IMG/VR virus record: IMGVR_UViG_3300017744_005433
Location: 1 to 46,214 of that record
Strand: one strand, 5' to 3'
DNA: 46,214 bases
Source of the DNA: a virus
Below the pieces are notes generated by a model. It made no database searches. It was not told where the DNA came from and worked only from the letters and a program-made list of their open reading frames with translations. Of this stretch, positions 8,330 to 15,308 are shown piece after piece. The translations under genes were made by a program, and so were the position numbers. Within the stretch, counting starts at the first letter, position 1. The number at the start of each line of letters is the position of its first letter.

Positions 8330-9834
8330 TATTTAGCTACTATGTGATCGCCGTCTACATGCCAAAGGCTATATTTTGTATTATCCAAGGGGGTTTTAGG
8401 CATAATGTATTCTCCTTCTAGCTCCCAGACGCTGAACTCTGAGTTTGGATCTTCCGGCAATTCTCCAGAAGGTAAGGCTGAGAGCTTGTCTGATTCAAGC
8501 TTCCAAGAGTTAAAGTTATTAGAAGGTATGACGTCATACCTTCCGGTTTCCTTGTAAGTTATAGAATAGGTGACAGAAAATCCAGATATTGTATGAGGCC
8601 TCTTGACGAAAATCCTACCAGCTTCGTCATTACTTATTTTTACAGCCATATCAGTATCCAAAAATATTAAATCTTTTGTTTCTGGTGAAACAGGTTCTCT
8701 GTCATCCAACCTTCTTTCCGCTGTGTGGAACTGAATCGGGTAAACAGAATGGTTAAAAATAGTAACATTATCTACGTGTCCCCTTTTGTATATTTCGTTA
8801 AAATCTTCTAATTCATAGGAATTTATAAGGCTGGCTGAGACATTTTCCTGTCTCATTGAAAATAAAGTATCTGTATGAAAAGATTCGCTTTTATCTACTC
8901 CTCTATTAGGATCTGTAGACTCTGAATGTATAAAATGGTTTGGATGTTTTTCTTCGGGGGTGTTGGCGCTCATTCTTCCATTATTGAAGTAAGTTCCATA
9001 TATATCATCAAACAGACTTCTGTCAGATCCATAGGTAACACCTGTAGAATAACCATATCTATCTTCATCAGATATATCTTCCATCAATATGAAATCCTCT
9101 TCTATTTTTTGCTTAACAGTTTTAGTTCTTAATTTCCAGGGTTGATAGAGTCTTCTAGTCCCTTCGCAAATAGACAGGCTGCCGCCGACATTATCTAACT
9201 TAGCTATTACAGCGCTTAATAGCGCATGAGTTTCGGAATCTGAGTCTAGATCTACGCCCTTTTTTATATCGAGTAACTGCGAAGATATTCCTGAAAGTAA
9301 TTTATGAGTTTCTGTATCGTGATCTAGATCTACTCCAATATGGATGTCGGAAAGCTCCCCTGAAATTCCAGAGAGTAGTCTATGGGTTTCTGTATCGTGA
9401 TCTAGATCTACTCCAATATGTATATTGGAAAGCTCTCCTGATAGTCCAGAGAGTAGTCTGTGAGTCTCTAGATCATTATTATTTCCTAAAGCTCCAGATA
9501 TACCCGATAATAATTTATGAGTTTCTTCATCATTATTATAACCTAATGATCCAGATATACCCGAAAGTAGCCTGTGAGTTTCTTGATCATGCTCGAGATC
9601 AACGCCTATGTGTATATCGTTTAGTACGCCTGTAAAACTTTGAATGGCTCCTGATATGCCTATAAGAATATCATTGGTGGACTCCATATCCAACTGCAAT
9701 GTGTTGGTTGCGGGCTCCCACCTTCCTGATTCAATGCTCCACCTATAGCCAAAGCTCGGCGAAGGGGATAGGTGATCAAGTTTCGTTATATCGGTGTATA
9801 ACGGATTGTTTTTGTAATCTTCTGAATTTGGCAT
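8329..9834 (-). CDS. Repeat-containing virion/fibre protein
   Basis: A 501-residue protein. Residues about 20-60 include FGYRWSIESGRWEP, resembling the start of some marine phage baseplate or fibre proteins. Residues about 70-220 carry repeats of 19 or 26 residues with core ETH[RK]LLSG[IL]SG and spacer IHIGVDLDHD. The remaining 280 residues have no visible repeats and end with three related short segments (SWKLESDKL, SVWELEGEYIMPK, SLWHVDGDHIVAK). No signal peptide is seen. The gene overlaps the next by one base. The short gap before it contains GTGTAATAT and no Shine-Dalgarno sequence. Structural role is inferred from repeat type and from lying next to other repeat proteins. Confidence 0.6.
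   Translation of the reverse strand: MPNSEDYKNNPLYTDITKLDHLSPSPSFGYRWSIESGRWEPATNTLQLDMESTNDILIGISGAIQSFTGVLNDIHIGVDLEHDQETHRLLSGISGSLGYNNDEETHKLLSGISGALGNNNDLETHRLLSGLSGELSNIHIGVDLDHDTETHRLLSGISGELSDIHIGVDLDHDTETHKLLSGISSQLLDIKKGVDLDSDSETHALLSAVIAKLDNVGGSLSICEGTRRLYQPWKLRTKTVKQKIEEDFILMEDISDEDRYGYSTGVTYGSDRSLFDDIYGTYFNNGRMSANTPEEKHPNHFIHSESTDPNRGVDKSESFHTDTLFSMRQENVSASLINSYELEDFNEIYKRGHVDNVTIFNHSVYPIQFHTAERRLDDREPVSPETKDLIFLDTDMAVKISNDEAGRIFVKRPHTISGFSVTYSITYKETGRYDVIPSNNFNSWKLESDKLSALPSGELPEDPNSEFSVWELEGEYIMPKTPLDNTKYSLWHVDGDHIVAK
9308..9420 (-). repeat. 78-bp direct repeat in virion gene
   Basis: A 35-base stretch at 9308-9342 recurs exactly at 9386-9420, a period of 78 bases or 26 residues (ETH..LLSG.. 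plus IHIGVDLDHD). Diverged copies continue on both sides between about 9190 and 9620. Confidence 0.8.
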
Positions 9835-9842
9835 ATCAGAAG

Positions 9843-9851
9843 ATATTACAC
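9843..9851 (-). promoter_or_regulatory. GTGTAATAT motif 8 nt before ATG of the 501-residue virion protein
   Basis: The minus strand reads GTGTAATAT within the 24-base gap between the FmdB-like gene and the 501-residue virion gene. It is the same nonamer as at 7449-7457. Its position at the border between the early-type operon and the virion genes fits a late promoter, but there is no direct proof. Confidence 0.4.
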
Positions 9852-9858
9852 TGAAATT

Positions 9859-10203
9859 TTAGTCTGTATCTAAAGGGTGCTTGACCCCTCTTCTTTTAGA
9901 GCTATATTCTTTGAAATATTTTTTCTGCACAGGATCAAAACCGCACTTATCTTTTCTTTTTTGACTCAGTTCTTTACTTTTGTCAAGAAAATCTCCGTAT
10001 GTACCTTTTTTATTGTTAGTTTTGTCTTTGAAGGCTTTTTTATCAAAAGGGTCAATATCTGCGTCAATAGACGCTTGAGGGGCATGAAAAACTCTATTCC
10101 ATTTGGTTTTATTTTTATCTATATAAATATGATCATCATTCATTGACTGAACTATATCAATAGTCTCCCCGCTTTCCGGATGTTCGTATGTGTATAAAGG
10201 CAT
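9859..10203 (-). CDS. FmdB-like small protein lacking the zinc-ribbon cysteines
   Basis: A 114-residue protein beginning MPLYTYEHPESGETIDIVQS. The MPLY.Y start and the following short beta-hairpin match the FmdB/zinc-ribbon family that is common in marine phages, but the usual paired CxxC cysteines are absent; the only cysteine lies at about residue 87 in KCGFDP. The C-terminal half is strongly basic and lysine-rich (KKYFKEYSSKRRGVKHP), so nucleic-acid or protein binding is possible. It overlaps the start of the glycosyltransferase gene upstream by one base and is the last gene of the leftward operon before the virion genes. The FmdB link rests on the N-terminus only. Confidence 0.5.
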   Translation of the reverse strand: MPLYTYEHPESGETIDIVQSMNDDHIYIDKNKTKWNRVFHAPQASIDADIDPFDKKAFKDKTNNKKGTYGDFLDKSKELSQKRKDKCGFDPVQKKYFKEYSSKRRGVKHPLDTD

Positions 10204-11258
10204 TATGCTAATATCTTATCTAGTGTATTTTTATATGTAAATTTATTTTTTAATTTGGCACCTTCAGTGTTCTCTTTTTTGCAAACAGTCTCTGCTGTCT
10301 CCATTGCTGAAATAAATTCCTCTTCGTCAAATGTGTACATACTCCCCTGATTGAAGGAGTATCCTTTATTGAAAAAGATATTATCGTATATCTCTTCTTT
10401 TCCGTCTGGATCTACTAGGATGCAGTTTTGTTTATTCGCCCAATCCTTGTGGCTTGTTGAATTTAATACTATACTCCATTTTCCTAGACAGGTCGCGTTA
10501 AAGGAAGGTAAATTCCACCCTTCTGCGCCGCTCATCCCACCTATGTCTATATCTATGGAGTTCAGGAAATCGTTGACTTGCGAGTTTTGAGGTAGGAATG
10601 GCAGGAAGTTTACGTTTCCGTAGGATTTTCCGCCGAGAGTTTCTCTTAGTATAGATTCCATTTGTTCTTTCTTAAAGAATGGATTTGTTACGCAGCAAGT
10701 TAGTTGGTAGTTGTAATTATTGCCGTATTTTTTTATCCACGCCTTTATTAACTTAGCGGTGTGTTTTCTCTTTTCAAATTTACCCATTATTCCAAAATGA
10801 ATCTTATCACTCATGTAGGTTTTATTAGTGTTGAAGAAGCTTTCGTCAAATCCTAATGGAGCAAAACTACTACCTTCAAACTTTTCAGATGCATAAGAGC
10901 TACTAAAAACCAATTTATCTTGCATTGATCCTAGTTTTTTTTCACTATCCGTAGGTTCATCCAATTCAAAAAACGTGTAAAGTATCTGCTTCCTGCTTAT
11001 TCTATTTTCTGATCCATTAAGATGCCACATTTGCAGGGTTGTTGAGTCTTTATCAAGTTTTAAAAACCTATTATTAATTGAGTCCTCAAGCCAAGTCTTG
11101 AACTCATTGGTTTGCTCGCCAAATGAATCTATGTCAATTTTACCTATAGGGAATAATGATAAGTCTATACCTTTTTTAAATATCTCTTTAATTATATTAA
11201 AAGAAACATTCCCGAAGGATAAAGAATTTAAGGGACCTTTAAATATTAAATTTTTCAT
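10203..11258 (-). CDS. Glycosyltransferase, GT4-like (GT-B fold)
   Basis: About 351 residues. The C-terminal half shows the GT4 pattern: HFGIMGKFEKRKH (strand and basic loop binding the nucleotide-sugar phosphate), then NVNFLPFLPQ, then GAEGWNLPSFNATCLGKW, matching the family's EG.G.P..EA.A.G segment. The N-terminal half (FKGPLNSLSFGNVSF) fits an acceptor domain. No signal peptide is present. A TTG lies directly before the ATG; I take the ATG at 11258 because it forms the TGATG overlap with the stop of ssb. Placing a glycosyltransferase between ssb and an FmdB-like gene, away from the other sugar genes, is unusual. Substrate unknown. Confidence 0.75.
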   Translation of the reverse strand: MKNLIFKGPLNSLSFGNVSFNIIKEIFKKGIDLSLFPIGKIDIDSFGEQTNEFKTWLEDSINNRFLKLDKDSTTLQMWHLNGSENRISRKQILYTFFELDEPTDSEKKLGSMQDKLVFSSSYASEKFEGSSFAPLGFDESFFNTNKTYMSDKIHFGIMGKFEKRKHTAKLIKAWIKKYGNNYNYQLTCCVTNPFFKKEQMESILRETLGGKSYGNVNFLPFLPQNSQVNDFLNSIDIDIGGMSGAEGWNLPSFNATCLGKWSIVLNSTSHKDWANKQNCILVDPDGKEEIYDNIFFNKGYSFNQGSMYTFDEEEFISAMETAETVCKKENTEGAKLKNKFTYKNTLDKILA

Positions 11259-11653
11259 CAAAATGGTACATCTGCAAACTCATCTTCTTCATCTTTCAAC
11301 AAAGGATTGTCTAATTGATTAGATTTTAGTTCTCTATGTAATTGGTTGTCATTTGATTTATCTAGGAATGTTACTTGGTCCGCAATGCAGAATAATTTAC
11401 TTCTTGCTTCGCCGCTCTTAGAGTTCCAAGTGTTTAGCTGTAACCTTCCTTCTACTACTACTTTCCTCCCTTTACTAAGGAATCTGGAACAATTCTCTGC
11501 AGTCTTGCTCCACGTTTCTATATCTACAAACGTTACAGAATCGTTTGCCTTATTATTTATTGCTAAGCTGAAGTTACAGACAGCTTTTCCAGATTTCGTA
11601 TTTTTGAAGTCTGGATCTCTAGTTAAATTACCAAGTCCTATGAATTTATTCAA
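11258..11653 (-). CDS. ssb: Single-stranded DNA-binding protein
   Basis: A 131-residue SSB with one OB-fold. The start MNKFIGLGNLTRDPDF, the segment NFSLAINN, VDIETWSKTAENC and KGRKVVVEGRLQ follow the bacterial and phage SSB order exactly. The C-terminus is acidic and ends DEFADVPF, the usual tip that binds partner proteins of replication and recombination. It would coat single-stranded DNA during phage replication. The start is TTG, preceded by AAAAGGAG nine bases upstream, which supports the choice. It overlaps the sigma-like gene upstream by eight bases and the glycosyltransferase downstream by three. Confidence 0.92.
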   Translation of the reverse strand: MNKFIGLGNLTRDPDFKNTKSGKAVCNFSLAINNKANDSVTFVDIETWSKTAENCSRFLSKGRKVVVEGRLQLNTWNSKSGEARSKLFCIADQVTFLDKSNDNQLHRELKSNQLDNPLLKDEEDEFADVPF

Positions 11654-12248
11654 AATTTAATTCTCCTTTTAATTCTTCTCTTACGTGCACAACCGCTGAG
11701 TTGTGGATATTTATACATCCCTGTATACTTAATTTCATTTCATCCCCTATATCTTTCCATGCCATAACTTTATTTTTAGTTCCTATAATGTATCTCATAT
11801 TAAAAATTTTTTCTACTCTTTTGTCTGGGTGTTTTTTGATTATTAATAAAACTTTATCAAACATATCTCTCTTGAGGGATTCTTTCATACTCTCTTCGTT
11901 TAAGCCTGGATTGTCTGATATATTTTCTATATACTCGGAGTTAAATACAGGCTTCCTCTTGTTTTTGTTATAAGTATTCAGACAGGACCATTTGGTCTCA
12001 TTACCAAGGTATGTGCTGAACTTGGCTCCTCTATTTTCGTCGAAATTTAGGGCCGCCAGGTATATTTTATACTCCTTGTCTTTTATCAATTCATCTCTAT
12101 CTATATAAGGATTATCGTTCGATGAATAGGCGTTTACCATATCTAAATAGATACCGCTATGCCTATTAACTAAATTAGCTAAATTAGACTCGACATTATT
12201 GTCTTTCTTTATTTCGTTTATTATTTGAAGATCAGATAAATCACTCAT
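11646..12248 (-). CDS. Phage sigma-factor-like protein (sigma70 region 2 and C-terminal HTH)
   Basis: A 200-residue protein. Residues about 22-95 resemble sigma70 region 2: LVNRHSGIYLDMV, then DELIKDKEYKIYLA, then FDENRGAKFSTYL at 69-81, which matches the FD..RG.KFSTYA signature of the core-binding and -10-recognition helix. Residues about 162-192 (AWKDIGDEMKLSIQGCINIHNSAV) fit a helix-turn-helix like region 4. The protein is short, as expected for the group of phage or ECF-like sigma factors. It probably directs host RNA polymerase to phage promoters, possibly the virion genes. It sits third in the leftward operon, between dNMP kinase (four-base ATGA-type overlap) and ssb. Activity as a true sigma factor is inferred. 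Confidence 0.72.
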   Translation of the reverse strand: MSDLSDLQIINEIKKDNNVESNLANLVNRHSGIYLDMVNAYSSNDNPYIDRDELIKDKEYKIYLAALNFDENRGAKFSTYLGNETKWSCLNTYNKNKRKPVFNSEYIENISDNPGLNEESMKESLKRDMFDKVLLIIKKHPDKRVEKIFNMRYIIGTKNKVMAWKDIGDEMKLSIQGCINIHNSAVVHVREELKGELNFE

Positions 12249-12793
12249 AGTATAGATTTTAGTATTCCTTCAACTTCGCTGTTCACTTTGATCATATCCT
12301 CTTTTTCGAAGTTATTCCATTTTATTTTAAAAAAAGATTGCTCCTCCAATTTAGGATCATTTTCCTTTTCGTCTTTATTTGGGGGAATTATTCCCGACCT
12401 GGATACATGTATCGAGGTCCCCCTTAAGTCGTGGATCCACTTAATTTCATTTTCGAACCTAACGTCCGTTATAAATAGAACTTCACTTTTTATCTGTTGA
12501 GATTTAAGCTTGTTTTCTATTTTTTCGATCCAACAATTGGGGTTCATTTTTCTTCTTATGTGTGTACCGTAGGTAACTAGCAATGGTCTTATCACTTTCT
12601 TTTCTTCAGTGTTTTCTGTAAATGCGGAAATTCCTACATACCTCTCTAATATAGAATTAACCTCCCCTTTTAACTCGTCTGCGAAAGCCATCTTTTCGTG
12701 TGTTACGCCTTTTTTGTCCAATAGGGGTTTACACATCTCGTAAAAAGAGTCTTTACCTGATCTCGCTAACCCTGATATGCCTATTATCTTCAT
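12245..12793 (-). CDS. Deoxynucleoside monophosphate kinase-like protein
   Basis: About 182 residues with a P-loop near the start (GLARSGKDSF, the Walker A Lys at residue 14), followed by KMAFADELKGEV and the later LLVTYGTHIRRKMNPNCW and FITDVRFENE segments. This order is that of the T4 gp1-like dNMP kinases common in phages, which phosphorylate dNMPs to dNDPs for phage DNA synthesis. The ATG at 12793 is preferred to a TTG at 12808, because GGAG stands eight to nine bases before the ATG and the TTG would make the gene overlap its neighbour by eleven bases without a ribosome site. The gene starts four bases after the stop of the 98-residue protein. Confidence 0.8.
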   Translation of the reverse strand: MKIIGISGLARSGKDSFYEMCKPLLDKKGVTHEKMAFADELKGEVNSILERYVGISAFTENTEEKKVIRPLLVTYGTHIRRKMNPNCWIEKIENKLKSQQIKSEVLFITDVRFENEIKWIHDLRGTSIHVSRSGIIPPNKDEKENDPKLEEQSFFKIKWNNFEKEDMIKVNSEVEGILKSIL

Positions 12794-12797
12794 CCTT

Positions 12798-13094
12798 TTA
12801 TGCTCCAAATATATTTTTCAAATTGGTTGATAAGTCATGCATTCCCGCATTTGCAAGCATTTGCGAAACTGAATGATACGAAACTAGTTCGTCGTAATCC
12901 TCATCCATAACATCATGTTTCATTTCGTTGGATATCATTACCGATGATAATTTTAAATCCTTGCCCCGTCTATCTAGCATACAAACTAACGCTTGCGTGC
13001 ATGCTTCTGTCTCATTATTTGCGGATATTACAACCGACCAGTCAGAGCATTTTATTAGAAAATATTTATCTTCACTTAAATCTATAAATTTCAT
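12798..13094 (-). CDS. Hypothetical protein, first gene of the leftward early operon
   Basis: A 98-residue protein that I do not recognise. It begins MKFIDLSEDKYFLIKCSDWSVVISA, with alternating hydrophobic residues suggesting a small beta-sheet, then NETEACTQALVCMLDRRGKDL, probably a helix, then an acidic segment MDEDYDELVSYHSV. No signal peptide or membrane segment is present. It is the promoter-proximal gene of the operon that carries dNMP kinase, the sigma-like factor and ssb. The ATG lies six bases downstream of a near-consensus -10 box with no room for a ribosome site, suggesting a leaderless mRNA. Confidence 0.6.
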   Translation of the reverse strand: MKFIDLSEDKYFLIKCSDWSVVISANNETEACTQALVCMLDRRGKDLKLSSVMISNEMKHDVMDEDYDELVSYHSVSQMLANAGMHDLSTNLKNIFGA

Positions 13095-13100
13095 AAGAAC

Positions 13101-13129
13101 AGTATATCATCTTAACTCAATAATGTCAA
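13101..13129 (-). promoter_or_regulatory. Near-consensus sigma70 promoter, leftward
   Basis: On the minus strand TTGACA (13124-13129), a 17-base spacer, then TATACT (13101-13106). The ATG at 13094 begins six bases after the -10 box, so the expected start of transcription falls on or next to the start codon. This is the strongest promoter seen in the window and drives the dNMP kinase/sigma/ssb operon. Confidence 0.8.
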
Positions 13130-13191
13130 TATTTTATATTTATATATTAATAAAAAATATAGTAAGGAACTCTATACTATTAACATCGTTC

Positions 13192-13228
13192 AATTTTTTG
13201 AATTACTAAAATTTAATTTTTTGAATTA
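13192..13228 (+). repeat. Direct repeat AATTTTTTGAATTA, 23-bp spacing, upstream of the rightward promoter
   Basis: The 14-mer AATTTTTTGAATTA occurs at 13192-13205 and again at 13215-13228, a spacing of 23 bases (about two helical turns), ending three bases before the -35 box at 13232. It could be an operator for the winged-helix protein encoded just downstream, or an A/T-rich UP element. Rest of the intergenic region 13095-13267 is A/T-rich with no gene. Confidence 0.5.
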
Positions 13229-13231
13229 TAC

Positions 13232-13260
13232 TTGACGAAAAATGATTTTACTGATATTAT
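13232..13260 (+). promoter_or_regulatory. Near-consensus sigma70 promoter, rightward
   Basis: TTGACG (13232-13237), a 17-base spacer, then TATTAT (13255-13260). The ATG of the winged-helix gene at 13268 is seven bases after the -10 box, again predicting a leaderless transcript. It would drive the regulator and the glycan gene island that follows without clear breaks. Confidence 0.75.
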
Positions 13261-13267
13261 TAAGCAC

Positions 13268-13576
13268 ATGAGAAAATTCATACAAACACCAATCGCTGTA
13301 CAACAAGATGTAATTGATGGAAAACTAATAGGTAACGATTTAGTTGTGTACAATTATTTATTATCTAAGGCTGGACACGGAGAGCCTATATTCTTCTCTA
13401 ACAATAGGATTGCTGAAGATTTAGGGGGGATGTCTTACGGAAAAATATCCGCAAGCATGAATAGGTTAGCTAAGCTCAGTCACATAAAAAGAAAAAAAAC
13501 ATCAAACAAGATGTTAACTCAATTGAAAACTTTAGTCATTAACGGGGATGTTAAGGTGAGAGGTAGGAAGGTTTGA
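13268..13576 (+). CDS. Winged-helix/HTH DNA-binding protein
   Basis: A 102-residue basic protein with a helix-turn-helix at about residues 44-66: SNNRIAEDLGGMSYGKISASMNRL, the usual 'IA..LG.S...VS..I..L' arrangement of winged-helix regulators and replication initiator N-domains. The C-terminal part is lysine/arginine-rich (HIKRKKTSNK, VKVRGRKV), fitting the wing and DNA contact. It probably regulates the divergent promoters next to it. I choose the ATG at 13268 rather than the in-frame TTG at 13232, because that TTG is part of the -35 box of the promoter and the ATG sits at the predicted transcription start. It ends overlapping the next gene by four bases (TTGA). Confidence 0.68.
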   Translation: MRKFIQTPIAVQQDVIDGKLIGNDLVVYNYLLSKAGHGEPIFFSNNRIAEDLGGMSYGKISASMNRLAKLSHIKRKKTSNKMLTQLKTLVINGDVKVRGRKV

Positions 13577-14523
13577 AGATATCAGTAAGAATGGAAGGTG
13601 GGTTGGGAGATCATCTCGCCGCCAATAGACTCATACCCGCAATAAAGAAATTCCACGGGAATTGCATTATTGATTTATTCTCGGACACAGAAGGTAATAG
13701 ATTGCAATCTGATATACTTAATAAAATGTGGCCCAGCCACTTTAACGAAACTAACGTCATAGAGTCGAAGAGGTTCAAGAAAATAACAATCAAGTCATCA
13801 AATTTTCCAGACGAATTATATCCAGGGCACATAGATAATATACCAACAGAGGTAAGAAAAAAAATGATTGAGGAGTATGATCTGTTTTACGATCTTCATA
13901 TAGACTCCCTTGAATGGCTGAATCATCCATACGACTGGTTAAAACATTTTAACTTTTTTCCTGAACCTGAATTAAAACTGTCTACCAATATTAATTTACC
14001 GGATAATTTCATAATGACGCACCTATACGCTAGAGATGGAGCGGACTCAAACATGGAAGAGTGGTACATATCTAAACTCCTAAAAAACATCTCTCAAGAA
14101 TTTGACGTTGTTGTATTAATTAACGAAGACTCTGAATCAATATACAAAAAAATAAAAAACGAAAGACTTGAGAGAATCCACTTCGTAAAAGCCTCACTAG
14201 AAGACATATTCTACATATCAAGCAAGTGTATAGCTGCCTTTGGAATAGATTCGGGTATAAGATTTATTCCATACCATTATGGAAAACCTACATTTACATT
14301 TTCAAAATATTGCAAACAGTACGGAACTGTACAGTATTCTTATTTAATAAGGTGGCTATTTAATGAAAAATTTGTCTTTCCACTTCATTACGACGTAAAA
14401 AGCGCAAGTAAGATAATAAAAAATTCACTTAAAAACCCAGCTTACAAACTATACCCTTTCTTATTAGATGACATAGAGAGGCTTGTCGCCCAAAGGGATG
14501 TAACGGAAGTAATAAAGCAATGA
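13573..14523 (+). CDS. GT9-like glycosyltransferase (ADP-heptose transferase type)
   Basis: A 316-residue GT-B-type protein. The N-terminus has EGGLGDHLAANRLIPAIK (GGLGD at residues 9-13), the loop that starts GT9-like transferases, and the C-terminal half has the family's AFGIDSGIRFIPYHYGKPTF segment, comparable to 'ND[ST]G..H.A.A.G.P...'. It would transfer a sugar from a nucleotide donor in the cytoplasm. The start is TTG, overlapping the previous stop by four bases and preceded by AGGAAGG a few bases upstream; an ATG at 13591 is the alternative. It ends in an ATGA overlap with the next gene, beginning the glycan operon. Confidence 0.68.
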   Translation: MKISVRMEGGLGDHLAANRLIPAIKKFHGNCIIDLFSDTEGNRLQSDILNKMWPSHFNETNVIESKRFKKITIKSSNFPDELYPGHIDNIPTEVRKKMIEEYDLFYDLHIDSLEWLNHPYDWLKHFNFFPEPELKLSTNINLPDNFIMTHLYARDGADSNMEEWYISKLLKNISQEFDVVVLINEDSESIYKKIKNERLERIHFVKASLEDIFYISSKCIAAFGIDSGIRFIPYHYGKPTFTFSKYCKQYGTVQYSYLIRWLFNEKFVFPLHYDVKSASKIIKNSLKNPAYKLYPFLLDDIERLVAQRDVTEVIKQ

Positions 14524-15308
14524 AAGCAGCCTTACTTTTTAGCGGTAAACTTGGAGACTGGAAAGAGTGTTTTGAATCTATTTCTAAAAACATCATTAAG
14601 CCTTTCAACCCAGACATTTTCTTAACAACTTGGGAGGGTGAGGATGTGGACGATTTTAGTAGAACGTTCAGTCCGTCCGCCCTAAGGCTTCTAAACTTTG
14701 AGGATTGCATAAAGCTATTAAAGGTAGATAAACTCACCCGCAAACCAAGTGAAGGTTTAATACCTATGTTAGCAGGAATAAAAGGCGTCCACTCTTTATA
14801 CAGGGAGTACGAACAAGAAAAATCCACGAGTTACGATTTAGTGATAAGGTTGCGCCCTGATATTCAAATTTTAGAGTCCGTAAATCAACAAGAAATTGAA
14901 GACTGTATTAAATCAAAATGCATCAGGACTCCACTTTTCGAGAGTGATAATATATATAACCACGAAGAGGAAATGAAAAAAGAATTTTCTTTTAGTTTTG
15001 TTTACGATAAAGCTTCACTACCTAATCAAATTAATGATCAATTTGCTATAGGCCATCCAAATGAAATGGATAAATATATGAACTGCATATCGAAGGTGAA
15101 TGAAGCTATTGATAAATTATGGAACGAAGGTTATCCGGAATACATGATAAAAGTTCCAGAGTCGGTAATGACCATATGCCTACAACTACAAGGCTGTAAA
15201 TACAAACAGCTAACTGGAACTAACTCATTCAATAACATAAAAACAATCCTCTGCAAAAATGGAAAAAAGTGGAGAAATAGGGGTCATCAATCTACAATAG
15301 CTGAATGA
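14520..15308 (+). CDS. Putative glycan-biosynthesis protein (glycosyltransferase-like)
   Basis: A 262-residue protein. The start KAALLFSGKLGDWKECFESI followed by PDIFLTTWEGE, and the mid-segment YDLVIRLRPDI, form a pattern I have seen in proteins of surface polysaccharide loci, where an N-terminal strand-turn-helix is followed by 'D.F.HTW' and 'R.RPD'. I cannot assign a named family. A FAIGHPNEMDKYMNCI segment follows near residue 180. There is no signal peptide. ATGA overlaps at both ends couple it to a GT9-like and a GT4-like gene, which supports a role in glycan assembly. Transfer of a sugar is inferred from context and fold hints only. Confidence 0.5.
   Translation: MKAALLFSGKLGDWKECFESISKNIIKPFNPDIFLTTWEGEDVDDFSRTFSPSALRLLNFEDCIKLLKVDKLTRKPSEGLIPMLAGIKGVHSLYREYEQEKSTSYDLVIRLRPDIQILESVNQQEIEDCIKSKCIRTPLFESDNIYNHEEEMKKEFSFSFVYDKASLPNQINDQFAIGHPNEMDKYMNCISKVNEAIDKLWNEGYPEYMIKVPESVMTICLQLQGCKYKQLTGTNSFNNIKTILCKNGKKWRNRGHQSTIAE

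Noticed and set aside
10203-11258. DNA glucosylation enzyme (T4-like base modification) for the isolated glycosyltransferase near ssb
   Set aside because: Its motifs are ordinary GT4, and no hydroxymethylase or other base-modification gene is visible, so there is no support.
12794-12808. TTG start at 12808 for the dNMP kinase gene
   Set aside because: The ATG at 12793 has GGAG eight to nine bases upstream and starts just after the previous stop; family proteins begin close to the P-loop.
13232-13267. TTG start at 13232 for the winged-helix gene, giving 12 extra residues
   Set aside because: The TTG is the first half of a TTGACG -35 box of a promoter with ideal 17-base spacing, and the ATG at 13268 lies at the expected transcript start.
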